A stretch of 64,000 nucleotides of DNA from Rugosimonospora sp040255525 (GTDB taxonomy: Bacteria > Actinomycetota > Actinomycetes > Mycobacteriales > Micromonosporaceae), in the NCBI GenBank assembly GCA_040255525.1, contig JBDZVD010000008.1, forward strand, positions 50,826 to 114,825. The letters run 5' to 3'. The first letter of the stretch is position 1, and every line of letters starts with the position of its first letter. The translations under genes were made by a program, and so were the position numbers. Under the pieces are notes generated by a model. The model was not told the DNA's origin. It made no database searches and saw nothing but the letters and a program-made list of their open reading frames with translations. Below, one piece after another: positions 42,793-51,362 of this stretch.

Positions 42793-44019
42793 TCAGCGAT
42801 CGTTGCCGAGGTTGACCCGGAGGGCCAGAAGTACTGCCAGGAGAACGATCGCGGCGGCCACCACGATGGGAACGCGAAGACCTGCCCAGGCCGCTACCGC
42901 ACCACCGACTATCGCTCCGATCGGACCGGGACCGTTACCGATCACCCGAAACGCGGAGATCACCTGGCCGAGCAGTTCGGGTGCGGCCTGCTTCTGTCGC
43001 GCGGTCATGACGACGACGGACACATGGCTTACGCCGACGAACGCCAAGGCCAGAGCGATCCCGGCAACCACCGCTTGGTGGGTCGACGCGATCAGGAGCC
43101 AGGCCGCGCCCTGGCCCGCGAGCCCGGTGATGATGGTGATCCGGCCGCCGATCTGGGCGATCACGCGTGGGGCGAGGAAGCCTCCGGCAACCCCGCCAAC
43201 GGCCATGGCGACCAGCAGGACGCCGTAGCCGGCATCGGTGATGTGCAGTCCACCGGGATCGGTGGCGTACAGCACCAGGATGCCGAGGACCATGTTGATG
43301 CTGATGTTTCCGGCTGCGGTCAGCTGCGCCAACGTGCGCAGGTCGCGGTGGGAGAGCAGATACTTCGTGTTCTCCCGGAGCGAGCGCCACAGGCCGGTTG
43401 AGCCGCCTTGGACTGCCGGTTCGGTCGGCAGGCATGCGAGCAGCAGCGCCGAGGCGAGGAACGAGGCGGCGTCTAGGGCGAACGGTAGCGATTGGGTGGC
43501 GCTGAACGACAGTGATCCCACCGGTGGGCCGAGCAATTGCCGTCCGCCGGTGTACGCGGCCTGCTGATGACCGTTGTAGCGATGCAGGAGATCCTCTTCC
43601 CGTGCTGTCAGGCCGGCAATGGTGGCCTCGGCCGCCGCCGAGTGGAACACGTTGCCTGCCACGATCGCGAAGGCGCACAGGGCAATCGCGGGTATCGACG
43701 CCGTGCCAGCGGCCACCATGCCGGCGAGGACGGCAACGAGCCCGGTACGACTCAGATCCGCGAAGATCATCGTCGTCCGCTTGGACCACCGGTCGACGTA
43801 GTATCCGGCGAATGGTGCGACGAGGACCCACGGTAGGTACTCGGCCGCGGTGACGAGGGCGACGGCGGCCGGGTTGCGGGTGACCGCGGCGGCGGCGAGG
43901 GGTGCGGCCGCGATGAATGCGCCATCCCCAACGGTCGAGACGGCGGTGGCCGCGACGAGCGCCCGCAGACCACGCCGCGAGCGAGTCAGCGGCGTGGCCT
44001 GGTCCGGCGTTGCGGCCAC
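42793..44019 (-). CDS. Major facilitator superfamily transporter
   Basis: 408 residues, twelve predicted helices. VSTVGDGAFIAAAPLAAAAV opens TM1, and APFAGYYVDRWSKRTTMIFADL is the loop 2-3 signature (G.x.D.R..R). The closest type is the MFS_3 macrolide-efflux-like family (ENTKYLLSHRDLRTL, AAGNISINM, GVGHVSVVV-like loop). Drug efflux is plausible but not shown. Follows the DUF397 gene by 6 bases on the same strand, so the XRE/DUF397 pair probably controls it. Confidence 0.9.
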   Translation of the reverse strand: MAATPDQATPLTRSRRGLRALVAATAVSTVGDGAFIAAAPLAAAAVTRNPAAVALVTAAEYLPWVLVAPFAGYYVDRWSKRTTMIFADLSRTGLVAVLAGMVAAGTASIPAIALCAFAIVAGNVFHSAAAEATIAGLTAREEDLLHRYNGHQQAAYTGGRQLLGPPVGSLSFSATQSLPFALDAASFLASALLLACLPTEPAVQGGSTGLWRSLRENTKYLLSHRDLRTLAQLTAAGNISINMVLGILVLYATDPGGLHITDAGYGVLLVAMAVGGVAGGFLAPRVIAQIGGRITIITGLAGQGAAWLLIASTHQAVVAGIALALAFVGVSHVSVVVMTARQKQAAPELLGQVISAFRVIGNGPGPIGAIVGGAVAAWAGLRVPIVVAAAIVLLAVLLALRVNLGNDR

Positions 44020-44025
44020 TGGTGC

Positions 44026-44283
44026 TCAGATCCTGCTGTCGCGAACGGCCTCGGTGAACTGCTGCCACTCCTTCGGGAGAAAGACGAGCGGCGCCTGGTC
44101 GGCGAGATCGATCTTGGTGTCGGCGAGAATCACCCGGCCGTTGGGGTCATGGGCGACGGCTACGCAGCCCTGATCGTTGGTTCCGTCGCCACCGGGCGAC
44201 AGGGGTGTGGCGAGGAGGTTCCACACCCGGTCGGCCGGGGTGCGGAACTCTAGCGCAGCCAGGTCGAGCTGCTCGTGGGACAC
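44026..44283 (-). CDS. DUF397 protein (second)
   Basis: 85 residues. An unusual N-terminus (SHEQLDLAALEFRTPADRVW) precedes GCVAVAHDPNGRVILADTKI and VFLPKEWQQFTEAVRDSRI, which match the C-V-x-V-A-x-x-x-x-G-x-V-x-L-x-D strand pair and the final W-x-x-F helix of DUF397. Lies 22 bases after the XRE gene, as expected of the paired regulator. Confidence 0.85.
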   Translation of the reverse strand: MSHEQLDLAALEFRTPADRVWNLLATPLSPGGDGTNDQGCVAVAHDPNGRVILADTKIDLADQAPLVFLPKEWQQFTEAVRDSRI

Positions 44284-44305
44284 GGGTACTCCCTTCGTGT
44301 TGGGA

Positions 44306-45169
44306 TCATTGTTGGAGGAGTCCCGCGATGAACTTCGTGGACTCCTCGGGACTGAGGGCGGCGTCGGCCATGTGGCGCCAGAACGACTCGAAGGCGTGAA
44401 CGTCCTCTACACCGACGAAGGTCATCTCCACCGCCGGCAACTCCACTTGCACGATCGAGGGTTCACCGGTCTCGGGACGGAATTCGGTGAGCAGAAAGGC
44501 GCACATCGGCGCACGCCGCGTCGGCACATCGGCCGGTATGACCTGGATGGTGATCGTCTGTGCGCGGCCAGCCTTGAGTAGGGCTCGCATCGCTTCCTCG
44601 TGATCGGCTGCGGAAATGTCCAGCGGGCGCCATCGCAGCGCCAACTCGGTGAGGATCACCTGGTAGCGCGGTGCGCTCTTGTTCCGAAGTCGCTTGCCGC
44701 GTTCGAGCCGAGCGGTGACCGCGTCGTCGATCCCGGTCTCGTCCGCAACTCGGGCCGCGAGCAGGGTCGCTCTGGCGTACGCCGCGGTGTGGAGCGGCCC
44801 TGGAATCATGAACGGCTGGAAGTGGCGCAGCCGCGCCGCCGCCTCATCCTGCCGTAGCCGCGCCTGCTGCTCGGTGGCGAGCGAACCACGGAAGATCGAC
44901 CGGTACGCGGCAACCTCGACCAGCGCGTCATCGGCGAGACCAAGCAACCGGCGTCGCGTCTCGGCGTCGGCGTCAGTCGCATCCAGCCACCGACGAACCA
45001 TGTCGAGGTCGGCGCGATAGCGGGCGGTCTCGGTCCGGGACACGCGCGACTGCGATGTGCCGATGCGCTCGGCCAACTGTTCGCCGGACAGACCGGCCCG
45101 AAGCCGTAGGGCACGTAGGTCCATGCCGAGCCGTTCGCGCGGCCGGAGCGGAGGTGTGTCTGTACTCAA
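44306..45169 (-). CDS. XRE-family regulator with DUF5753 (second pair)
   Basis: 287 residues. HTH (~13-60): GMDLRALRLRAGLSGEQLAE, GTSQSRVSRTETARYRAD. DUF5753 follows: HFQPFMIPGPLHTAAYARAT, YQVILTELALRWRPLDISAA, TITIQVIPADVPTRRAPMCA, PSIVQVELPAVEMTFVGVED. The start is a TTG at 45169; the ATG just before it is in another frame. A tandem TATGC element lies 31 bases upstream, probably its own operator or promoter. Followed by DUF397 and an MFS exporter. Confidence 0.92.
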   Translation of the reverse strand: MSTDTPPLRPRERLGMDLRALRLRAGLSGEQLAERIGTSQSRVSRTETARYRADLDMVRRWLDATDADAETRRRLLGLADDALVEVAAYRSIFRGSLATEQQARLRQDEAAARLRHFQPFMIPGPLHTAAYARATLLAARVADETGIDDAVTARLERGKRLRNKSAPRYQVILTELALRWRPLDISAADHEEAMRALLKAGRAQTITIQVIPADVPTRRAPMCAFLLTEFRPETGEPSIVQVELPAVEMTFVGVEDVHAFESFWRHMADAALSPEESTKFIAGLLQQ

Positions 45170-45199
45170 TCATGATCCTTTCCCGTCTCCACCCCTAAG

Positions 45200-45220
45200 T
45201 TATGCGCTACTATGCACTAC
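45200..45220. promoter_or_regulatory. Tandem TATGC(G/A)CTAC repeat upstream of the second XRE gene
   Basis: Two 10-base units, TATGCGCTAC (45201-45210) and TATGCACTAC (45211-45220), one helical turn apart. The same architecture occurs at 42754. Likely bound by the XRE/DUF397 regulator. Confidence 0.6.
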
Positions 45221-45529
45221 CACAAGGAGACGGGTCGCCTCATCCCAGCATGGTGAGGCCGAGGCGGCGCCCGCGCGCCCGGCGGGCGTTACCTCATCTG
45301 AGACATCAAAGTTGTCAAATAACCTGCCGCGGGGGTGATCGCATGGCGTTCCGTACAACCAGTGACTCGGCCATCACGCGATCCGACAACAACAGGAAAC
45401 CGCTCGACGAGCAGAATGGACAGGCCAGGGCCGTAGTCTCGCTGTTGTCTCTCGCCAGGGCATCACTCTTTGATCTCTATCTATTCAATGACGCACATTA
45501 GAGTGCGTACGCATCGAGGGAGGTCAGCG
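45221..45529. other. 309-base gap with promoters and a weak small ORF
   Basis: Divergent promoter region between the XRE gene and the TPR regulator. A 52-codon ORF at 45343-45501 (MAFRTTSDSAITRSDNN) with GGGGGTG before it could be a small gene but has no recognisable feature. GAGGGAGG at 45516-45523 is the ribosome site of the TPR regulator. Confidence 0.35.
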
Positions 45530-46885
45530 ATGGTGCGGCGGTTACCGGCATCCGAGCCGGACCGGTACGTCCATCCGCTCAGTGTCGTCAGGTCGGCAAG
45601 GAGCTGGACATACCAGGACGTCGTCGATGTCATTGCCAAGCGCGGCCGGAACATGGCTGCCCGACGCGAGAAGGCGTGGCGATGGGAGCGGTGGGGCGTT
45701 GTGCCGGACCTGGAGAGCCAGCTTGCTCTGGCGGCCGAACTCGCGGTACCGGAGGAGCGGGTGCGGCAGCTACCCTGGCCGCAGTGGCTGCCCGACGGTG
45801 ACCCCATCCCGACCTCTTTCGGATGGACCCAGACCGGTGGCCTACGGGCGCTTGCCGACGCATTGGAGTTCGCCCACGTGGATCGACGTGCATTCATGAA
45901 AGTCACCGGCGTCCCGCTTGTCGCCATCGCTCAAGCCTGGTTGGCGGTCGAGCCGGGGGAACTGGTCGCTGTCTTGCGCGGTGGGCACGTCACGGTCGAC
46001 TTGGTGGAACGGATGGAGGACGGCCTTCCCCGGCTGCGTTTCCTGGAGGCAACCCGGGGCGGCGACCGCGCCCGTACGCTCATTGACGCTGAACTCGGCA
46101 TGGTCGTGGATGTGCTGGACCGGTCGAGCTATACGGCGACAGTGGGTCGGCGGCTGTACTGCCTGGCCGCCGAACTGGGCCGCATGGCCGGCTGGGCGTC
46201 CTTCGACGCCGGCCTGCACGCCGCGGCGCAGCGCTACTGGCTCGGCGCGCTGCACGCCGCGCACGCCGTCGGCGACCGGCTGCTCGGCGCGAACATCCTG
46301 AAATCGATGAGCCTGCAGTGCTACGACTTCGACCAGCCCCGCGAGGCGTTGGCGCTGGCTCAAACCGCCCACGAAGGCGCCAAGGGCGCGACCCCGCGCG
46401 CCGCCGCGATGCTGGCGCTGAGGGAAGCCAGGGCACATGCGGCGATTGGTGATGCTCCCGCCTGCGAGCGCCTGCTCGCCCAGGCCGACATCCAGTTCGG
46501 TCGCGCCGCATCGACCGACAACGACCCTGCGTTTCTCGGATACTTCGATGAGTCGGAGTTCAACGCCCAGGTGGGAAGCTGCTACCTGGACCTCGGCCGG
46601 CCGCGAGACGCTGACACCTACCTGAGCCAGACGCTGAGGCTCGCCCCTACCACGAAAATAAGAGACCGCGCTACATACGTCATCCGCCGCGCCTCGGCGC
46701 AGGCTCAGCTCGGCGACATCGACCAAGCTGCGTCCCTCATGGCGGAGGCCATCCCGCTCATCCGCGAGGCGCCGTCGGAACGGAATGTGCTCCGGGCCGT
46801 CCGGACGCGTCAGCGGCTGCCGTTCGCCAAGACCGACTCCCGGGCCCGCGACCTCGACGACCAGCTCGCCGCCCTCGCGGTCTGA
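45530..46885 (+). CDS. TPR-repeat regulator of the AfsR/XRE-like actinobacterial type
   Basis: 451 residues. An N-terminal HTH-like segment (SWTYQDVVDVIAKRGRNMAA and KAWRWERWGVVPDLESQLAL) is followed by helical TPR-type repeats (TPRAAAMLALREARAHAAIG, GSCYLDLGRPRDADTYLSQTL). It carries a degenerate Tat-like motif VDRRAFMKVTGVPLVAIAQ near residue 118, which is common in this family although the protein is cytoplasmic-looking. Such proteins sense signals and regulate secondary metabolism or development. ATG 45530 with GAGGGAGG 7 bases upstream. SDR gene follows after 5 bases. Confidence 0.82.
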   Translation: MVRRLPASEPDRYVHPLSVVRSARSWTYQDVVDVIAKRGRNMAARREKAWRWERWGVVPDLESQLALAAELAVPEERVRQLPWPQWLPDGDPIPTSFGWTQTGGLRALADALEFAHVDRRAFMKVTGVPLVAIAQAWLAVEPGELVAVLRGGHVTVDLVERMEDGLPRLRFLEATRGGDRARTLIDAELGMVVDVLDRSSYTATVGRRLYCLAAELGRMAGWASFDAGLHAAAQRYWLGALHAAHAVGDRLLGANILKSMSLQCYDFDQPREALALAQTAHEGAKGATPRAAAMLALREARAHAAIGDAPACERLLAQADIQFGRAASTDNDPAFLGYFDESEFNAQVGSCYLDLGRPRDADTYLSQTLRLAPTTKIRDRATYVIRRASAQAQLGDIDQAASLMAEAIPLIREAPSERNVLRAVRTRQRLPFAKTDSRARDLDDQLAALAV

Positions 46886-46890
46886 ATCAG

Positions 46891-47598
46891 ATGGCCGACA
46901 ACACGAGAGTCGCCTTGGTCACCGGCGCCAACCGCGGGCTCGGGCTCGCCATCGCCCGCGGCCTGGCCACGCGGGGCATTCACGTAATTCTGGCTGGCCG
47001 GAGCGAATATGCCATCGACCGCGCAGTGTCTGAGCTGATCAAGGACGGCCTGTCCGTCAGCGGTCATCAACTCGACATCAACAACCCGGCCAGCGTGGCG
47101 CGCGCCTTCGCCGACACCGCCAAGACGCTCGGTCGCCTCGATGTCCTGGTCAACAACGCCGGTGTGGCGATTGACCGTGGCCAGGCCGCCGCGAGCCCCG
47201 ATTTCGAGCGGGTCCACAGCACGCTTGACACCAACCTTCTCGGCGCCTGGCGCTGCTGTGCCGCCGCAGTACCAGAGATGAAGAAGAACGGCTACGGCCG
47301 CATCGTCAACATCACCAGCCACCTCGGCTCGCTTGCGACGATGAGCCACACCAACGTTTCCTACAGAGTGTCCAAGGCTGCCCTCAACGCGTTGACCCGG
47401 GTCCTCGCGGCCGAACTCGCCGGCACCGGCATCCTGGTCAACGCCTGCTCACCAGGACGCATGAACACCCGGATGGCCTACGGCGAGACCGACCGCACCC
47501 CGGAAGACGGCGCCGACACGCCGGTTTGGCTGGCCACCCTGCCACCTGACGGGCCGACTGGCGGCCTGTTCGCCGACCGCGTGCCGATCGACTGGTAG
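46891..47598 (+). CDS. Short-chain dehydrogenase/reductase
   Basis: 235 residues. NADP-binding TGANRGLGLAIARGLA (residues ~11-26), LDVLVNNAGVA, catalytic Ser in GRIVNITSHLGSL, and YRVSKAALNAL giving the Y-x-x-x-K pair, all in order. The final part GRMNTRMAY and GLFADRVPIDW is the SDR C-terminus. The active-site order is complete, so the enzyme should be active; substrate unknown. Likely cotranscribed with the TPR regulator. Its 3' end is followed closely by the IS630 relic. Confidence 0.93.
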   Translation: MADNTRVALVTGANRGLGLAIARGLATRGIHVILAGRSEYAIDRAVSELIKDGLSVSGHQLDINNPASVARAFADTAKTLGRLDVLVNNAGVAIDRGQAAASPDFERVHSTLDTNLLGAWRCCAAAVPEMKKNGYGRIVNITSHLGSLATMSHTNVSYRVSKAALNALTRVLAAELAGTGILVNACSPGRMNTRMAYGETDRTPEDGADTPVWLATLPPDGPTGGLFADRVPIDW

Positions 47599-47654
47599 AG
47601 CACATCCGAGGTCATTGGCGATGTGGGGGCACGCCCCGTCCTATTGCCCGAGGC

Positions 47655-48147
47655 CGCGTACAGATCAAGAACGACAGCCGCTCTGTTGGCGAAGTTCGAC
47701 GCCCGGGGAGCGATCCAGGACCGGTACTGCCAGGGCTTGATCGCCTCAGCGCCTAACCAACGGCGCACCGTGGACGGCGAGATATCCACTACCCCGGCCT
47801 CGACCGCCTCGCAGGCCAACTCGGAACTCGACCAGCGTGACAGCGGCATGCCCCGCAGAGCTGGCAGTTCACAGGCGATTCGCGGTGACCTGCGCCCGCG
47901 CTACTGCACTGAACCGGCGCGGCCGACCGGAGCGCGCGGCATCGGCGAGCCCACCGAGGCCCCGTCGAGCATACCGACTACGCCATTTACGTACCGTGTC
48001 CTCACGGGCACCCAGGTCACGGGCGATGCCAGCGTTGCTGCCACCCTCGGCGGCAGCGAGCACGATTCGTGCCCGCAGCAACATCCGAGCCTGCACGGTG
48101 GGTCGCGTCAACGCCACCAGTGCGGCCCGCTCGCCGGTGGTCAACAC
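47655..48147 (-). mobile_element. IS630-family transposase relic (frameshifted and truncated)
   Basis: The 5' part VLTTGERAALVALTRPTVQA, LRARIVLAAAEGGSNAGIAR and GAREDTVRKWRSRYARRGLG is the HTH region of IS630 transposases. It ends at a stop after AVARAQVTA. The next frame continues with ACELPALRGMPLSRWSSSEL, SPSTVRRWLGAEAIKPWQYR and SWIAPRASNFANRAAVVLDL, so one base was gained or lost near 47880. The catalytic DDE domain is absent and the sequence breaks off at ~47655. No inverted terminal repeats are visible. Confidence 0.85.
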
Positions 48148-48277
48148 GATCTGGTGGGCGGCTGCGATTCAGCTCCCACCCGGCTGCTGCGACGCCCGGC
48201 GAGGGGACGCCCAACCTAACCTCGGTTCGCGGGCGCCTCATGCCGCACCACCGCTCTCTTGACCGGTCCGGCTGACG

Positions 48278-48322
48278 ATGCAATTTCATTGCATTGACAG
48301 ATGTCAACCTTTGCGTATATGG
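48278..48322 (+). promoter_or_regulatory. Strong promoter overlapped by two perfect palindromes
   Basis: ATGCAAT-TTC-ATTGCAT (48278-48294) is directly followed by TTGACA-GA-TGTCAA (48294-48307). The TTGACA (48294-48299) is a perfect -35 box, with TATATG at 48316-48321 as -10, spacing 16. Transcription would start ~25 bases before the ribosome site GGAGGT of the secreted-protein gene at 48354. The two dyads look like repressor or activator sites. Confidence 0.65.
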
Positions 48323-48353
48323 CTTCAGCACACATCGTATCGGAGGTGCTACT

Positions 48354-48827
48354 TTGAGTCGTGGATCTGTGGCCAGATTCGGTAAGTGGCTCGGCGTCGG
48401 TCTTGCCGCCGCCACCATGGCGGCGCTCGTATCCGCACCGTCAGCCCAGGCCAGCACGGGGGCGGACTCGGCAGTTCTGCCGGGAGGCATGACGTACTTG
48501 ATCAACCCGGCGACCGGAGCAGTAGTTTCCGCCCAACCGACCAGCGACGTCAGCCCCATGATCAGCAACACGAACATCTGTACAAACACGTCGTACGCTT
48601 GCTACTTCTCCGGCCAGGTGCCATACGCTGACCAGGCATTCTATGGCACGCCGGGGACGCTAAACGGTAGTTGGCCCTCCCGCAGCGGAGGCAGGACCGG
48701 CAACTACACCGCTACGTTCTGCTGGAGCGACGGCGGCACCGTGTGCAGCCCGACCTACGGACCAGGCGCCACTTGGTACTACACCGACGGCCGACTCCGC
48801 ACGGGCACGTCCGTCACGATTCACTGA
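48354..48827 (+). CDS. Small secreted cysteine-containing protein
   Basis: 157 residues from TTG 48354 with GGAGGT 7 bases upstream. Sec signal peptide: FGKWLGVGLAAATMAALVSA and a PSAQAS cleavage site around residue 34. The mature protein has four cysteines in two pairs (NICTNTSYACYFSG; TFCWSDGGTVCSP), many aromatic and Gly/Ser/Thr residues and no charged clusters, as in small extracellular proteins. A peptidase-inhibitor I36-like or antimicrobial-like fold is possible but not demonstrable here. Driven by its own strong promoter and ended by a hairpin. Confidence 0.75.
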   Translation: MSRGSVARFGKWLGVGLAAATMAALVSAPSAQASTGADSAVLPGGMTYLINPATGAVVSAQPTSDVSPMISNTNICTNTSYACYFSGQVPYADQAFYGTPGTLNGSWPSRSGGRTGNYTATFCWSDGGTVCSPTYGPGATWYYTDGRLRTGTSVTIH

Positions 48828-48837
48828 ACTGCGGTGA

Positions 48838-48881
48838 ATGGTCTTCTCCCGCCTCCGCCCGGTGGAGGCGGGAGAGGACCA
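48838..48881. terminator. Long bidirectional hairpin terminator
   Basis: TGGTCTTCTCCCGCCTCC (48839-48856) pairs with GGAGGCGGGAGAGGACCA (48864-48881) with a single mismatch (T-T-C against G-A-G-A), loop GCCCGGT. Lies between the secreted-protein stop and the end of the minus-strand fragment. Confidence 0.85.
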
Positions 48882-48887
48882 AACCGC

Positions 48888-49157
48888 TCAAGGGCACCGA
48901 CGCTGCCCGACGTTCTTTCCGGTGCGCGGGTCAACCAGGAATACCATCTCCGGTGCTGCAGCCGGTTGGCCGGAACCCCGGCGGTCATCCGCCTCGCTCG
49001 CGCAAAACTGGAACAGGTTGGCGTCCCTCGCCGCTGTCGTCCCCGGTAGGTACCCGGTACCGACCACGAACAGCGCCACCAGCAGGAGCCGAATCGGTAT
49101 GGACCTCGGACGGAACCGTGTGGACGGCGATACCTGGTCCAAGTCAATGACGGCCAC
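48888..49157 (-). pseudogene. N-terminal remnant of a membrane-anchored beta-propeller (PQQ/WD40-like) protein
   Basis: From GTG 49157 the frame reads VAVIDLDQVSPSTRFRPRS then a membrane helix PIRLLLVALFVVGTGYL and ends ...EMVFLVDPRTGKNVGQRRCP after 89 codons. The 'MxVIDLGxxS' opening with one helix is characteristic of actinobacterial PQQ-like beta-propeller proteins of ~400 residues. Only the first blade segment (FLVDPRTGK) remains. A short native membrane protein is the alternative. Confidence 0.5.
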
Positions 49158-49463
49158 GGCTGAACGATAGCGGGACAGCCAGGGAGTAAACCAGCAGTAC
49201 TTCAGATTCGGAATCTTTGCTGAGCACGGCTTGAACTGGGCGCGGCGTGGGCACCCGCGGCGCCGTCTGGTGATCACCCCTATGTAGACTATCGTGCTTC
49301 TTCTTACTTCTTACCTGAAGCTACAGGATGGGTCGGGGGTCTGTACCAACGTTATAGGGCGCGTCGCCCACTGGTTCGGGCGCGTGGAACCGGCGGCATC
49401 TTTGCTTCCACTTCACATGAGGTGACTTCTTTAGCAGAAAACGATCAGAAGCGGCTGGCTCGG
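49158..49463. other. 306-base gap without a gene
   Basis: AT-richer than average. Contains a CTTCTTA direct repeat and a small hairpin GGGCG-CGT-CGCCC at 49357-49369 that could end the ABC operon, which finishes at 49464. No coding frame is convincing. Confidence 0.4.
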
Positions 49464-50066
49464 TCAGGTATCGGAATCACCGCGCTTTTCGCGCGTGCCA
49501 GCCACCAGCGTTGCGAGGCCAATCGATACGGTGATAGCGCTGATGCCGAAGGCGGCGAAGTCGCCATTTACACGCACCGGCCAATCCCAAGGAACGCCGT
49601 TACCATCTGGGTTTCCCAAAGTTATCGCCGTGAAGGCTGAGGCGATTGGAAGTACCCAAGCCATGCGTCCGCCGAACAGGAACCCGGACAGCAGGGACAA
49701 ACCGAGGAAACCAATGAAGTTGCGAATTCCCGCAAATTGTCCTACGGGGCCCGCTATGCCCTCTGTTAAGACTGTGACGCCGGCGAGCGATATCAGCGAT
49801 AAGCCAGCCACGTGCGCTGCTCTCCAGATAGTAAGCCGGAGATAAGCGGTTGCGTCGAACTCAGGTGCAGCGGACCGCATCGAGATCCCGATAGTGACGG
49901 CGGAAAGGAGCGGCAAGAATACCATCCAGGGAACAGCCGTCTCGCTGAACTGCTCAATTCGGAAGGTCGCAGTTCCAACGGCGAGGCCAAAGACCTGTAT
50001 CGCCACGATCACTGCCAACGCAATGTGTAAACGGCGACTGCGCATATACAACATGGTTCCCCGCAT
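49464..50066 (-). CDS. Hypothetical membrane protein of the ABC transporter operon
   Basis: 200 residues with six hydrophobic segments: IALAVIVAIQVFGLAVGTA, VPWMVFLPLLSAVTIGI, THVAGLSLISLAGVTVL-like, FIGFLGLSLLSGFLF, VLPIASAFTAITLG and GISAITVSIGLATLVAG. It ends in a charged tail (TREKRGDSDT). No family recognised. It is the last gene of the ATPase-permease operon, 9 bases after the permease stop, and lies on the same message, so a role as second membrane subunit is likely. Confidence 0.68.
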   Translation of the reverse strand: MRGTMLYMRSRRLHIALAVIVAIQVFGLAVGTATFRIEQFSETAVPWMVFLPLLSAVTIGISMRSAAPEFDATAYLRLTIWRAAHVAGLSLISLAGVTVLTEGIAGPVGQFAGIRNFIGFLGLSLLSGFLFGGRMAWVLPIASAFTAITLGNPDGNGVPWDWPVRVNGDFAAFGISAITVSIGLATLVAGTREKRGDSDT

Positions 50067-50075
50067 ACGGCCAAT

Positions 50076-51362
50076 TCACCCGCCGAACGCCGAGTCGGGA
50101 ATTGAGCAGGAGGCTATCGAGGCGTAATTTTCTCGGAACCACTTGCGGCGATCCACCTCTGTTAGGCTCCGAAACCACTTCAGTCGCTCGATCTGAGCAG
50201 GGCCCGTGGGTTGGAATTCCGCCATACTATTCACTAGCCAGGATCGAACCAGTTGCACATTCGCGGCGCTATCAGACTCTTGCATCGACCGCTCCAGGCA
50301 TGCCGGGCCACCGATATTGGCCCAATCCAGATAATCGGAGAGAGCGTATTGCAAGTCGGCCTCGGAAAGGCTATCGAGCCCGAATCGCCCCGCGCCAGGC
50401 GTCGGATGCAACTGGGGGGAGCGGTCCAGCTGCTCTACTCGACTGAACGATGCCGGGGTTCCATTCAACTTCGCTTCCAGCGACGCGAAGAGTTGGCTAA
50501 GTTGAGGTAGTCCCTTGGCGAACGCTGGGTGGACGCAGACCACTGGTTGTGTAGCCGAGCACCGATATGCGACATCATGTTGTCGCTCAAGAAATCTACC
50601 GTGCTGCGAGACTACTACTACCGCTCCCAGCGTCGAGACGGCGAGCGACACTGCGATCGGAATTGTTTGGATACCATTAGGCCGGGACTTCGATATCCCG
50701 ACCACCCATACACCGACGCTTACCAATAAGGCAGTCAGTCCGCAATACCACAAGAACTGGCCAAGCAACATCGTTGAGTTGATGCTCCGGAAGACGCTGA
50801 CATCCTGCTGAGAAACAGGCGAGAGATAAGCCCATGGCTTTCCTGAATGACCGAGGTTCCAGCCAGAATACACGTAGCATATGAGTGCAACCAGAGGAGG
50901 GGTCCAGAGCTTCGGTAAAAGGCGACCCAGAAAATAGCCTACGACTGTAAGTAAAACGAGTCCGAGTGCACCGACGCCGATCCAAGCCCAATTAGGGCCG
51001 GACCATGTCGCTTGGAAAATCACCTTCGCGATGCCGCCTATTAGTGCGACTGTGTATGCGATAAGCACGACAATCACGCAGGCAAGCAACTCGATCGCGG
51101 GTGCAGCCGCGTCACCTCGCGCCGAGGTCAGCCGAAGGTACTCGGTCCGTCGACGGCGCTCGCGCATCGCGATCCAGGCCGCCATCGCGGCTGCTAAGGG
51201 TCCTGAGAGTATATTTCCTGCCACTACGGCTGACGACATGTTGAGCCATACGGCCGTGTTCGGCCATATGAGCCGGTAGACGACAAGGCTGTGCAGCAGC
51301 ACAAGCAACGGCAAAATGACGACTATAACCCCACGTCGAAGTTCGTACCGCAGTGGTGTCAC
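50076..51362 (-). CDS. ABC-2-type permease with large extracytoplasmic C-terminal domain
   Basis: 428 residues. The N-terminal ~250 contain six membrane helices (LRYELRRGVIVVILPLLVLL, VVAGNILSGPLAAAMAAWIAM, LLACVIVVLIAYTVALIGGI, VLLTVVGYFLGRLLPKLW, LLGQFLWYCGLTALLVSVG, IAVSLAVSTLGAVVVVSQ). The last ~170 (RQHDVAYRCSATQPVVCVHP...FRENYASIASC) are soluble with several Cys. This soluble domain is unusual for ABC-2 permeases and may contact an extracellular peptide. Its ATG overlaps the ATPase stop (ATGA). Function is inferred from its partner. Confidence 0.75.
   Translation of the reverse strand: MTPLRYELRRGVIVVILPLLVLLHSLVVYRLIWPNTAVWLNMSSAVVAGNILSGPLAAAMAAWIAMRERRRRTEYLRLTSARGDAAAPAIELLACVIVVLIAYTVALIGGIAKVIFQATWSGPNWAWIGVGALGLVLLTVVGYFLGRLLPKLWTPPLVALICYVYSGWNLGHSGKPWAYLSPVSQQDVSVFRSINSTMLLGQFLWYCGLTALLVSVGVWVVGISKSRPNGIQTIPIAVSLAVSTLGAVVVVSQHGRFLERQHDVAYRCSATQPVVCVHPAFAKGLPQLSQLFASLEAKLNGTPASFSRVEQLDRSPQLHPTPGAGRFGLDSLSEADLQYALSDYLDWANIGGPACLERSMQESDSAANVQLVRSWLVNSMAEFQPTGPAQIERLKWFRSLTEVDRRKWFRENYASIASCSIPDSAFGG

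Noticed and set aside
48834..49170. Plus-strand ORFs following the secreted-protein gene (48834-49049 and 48838-49170)
   Set aside because: They run through the terminator hairpin and overlap the minus-strand propeller remnant, with no recognisable features.
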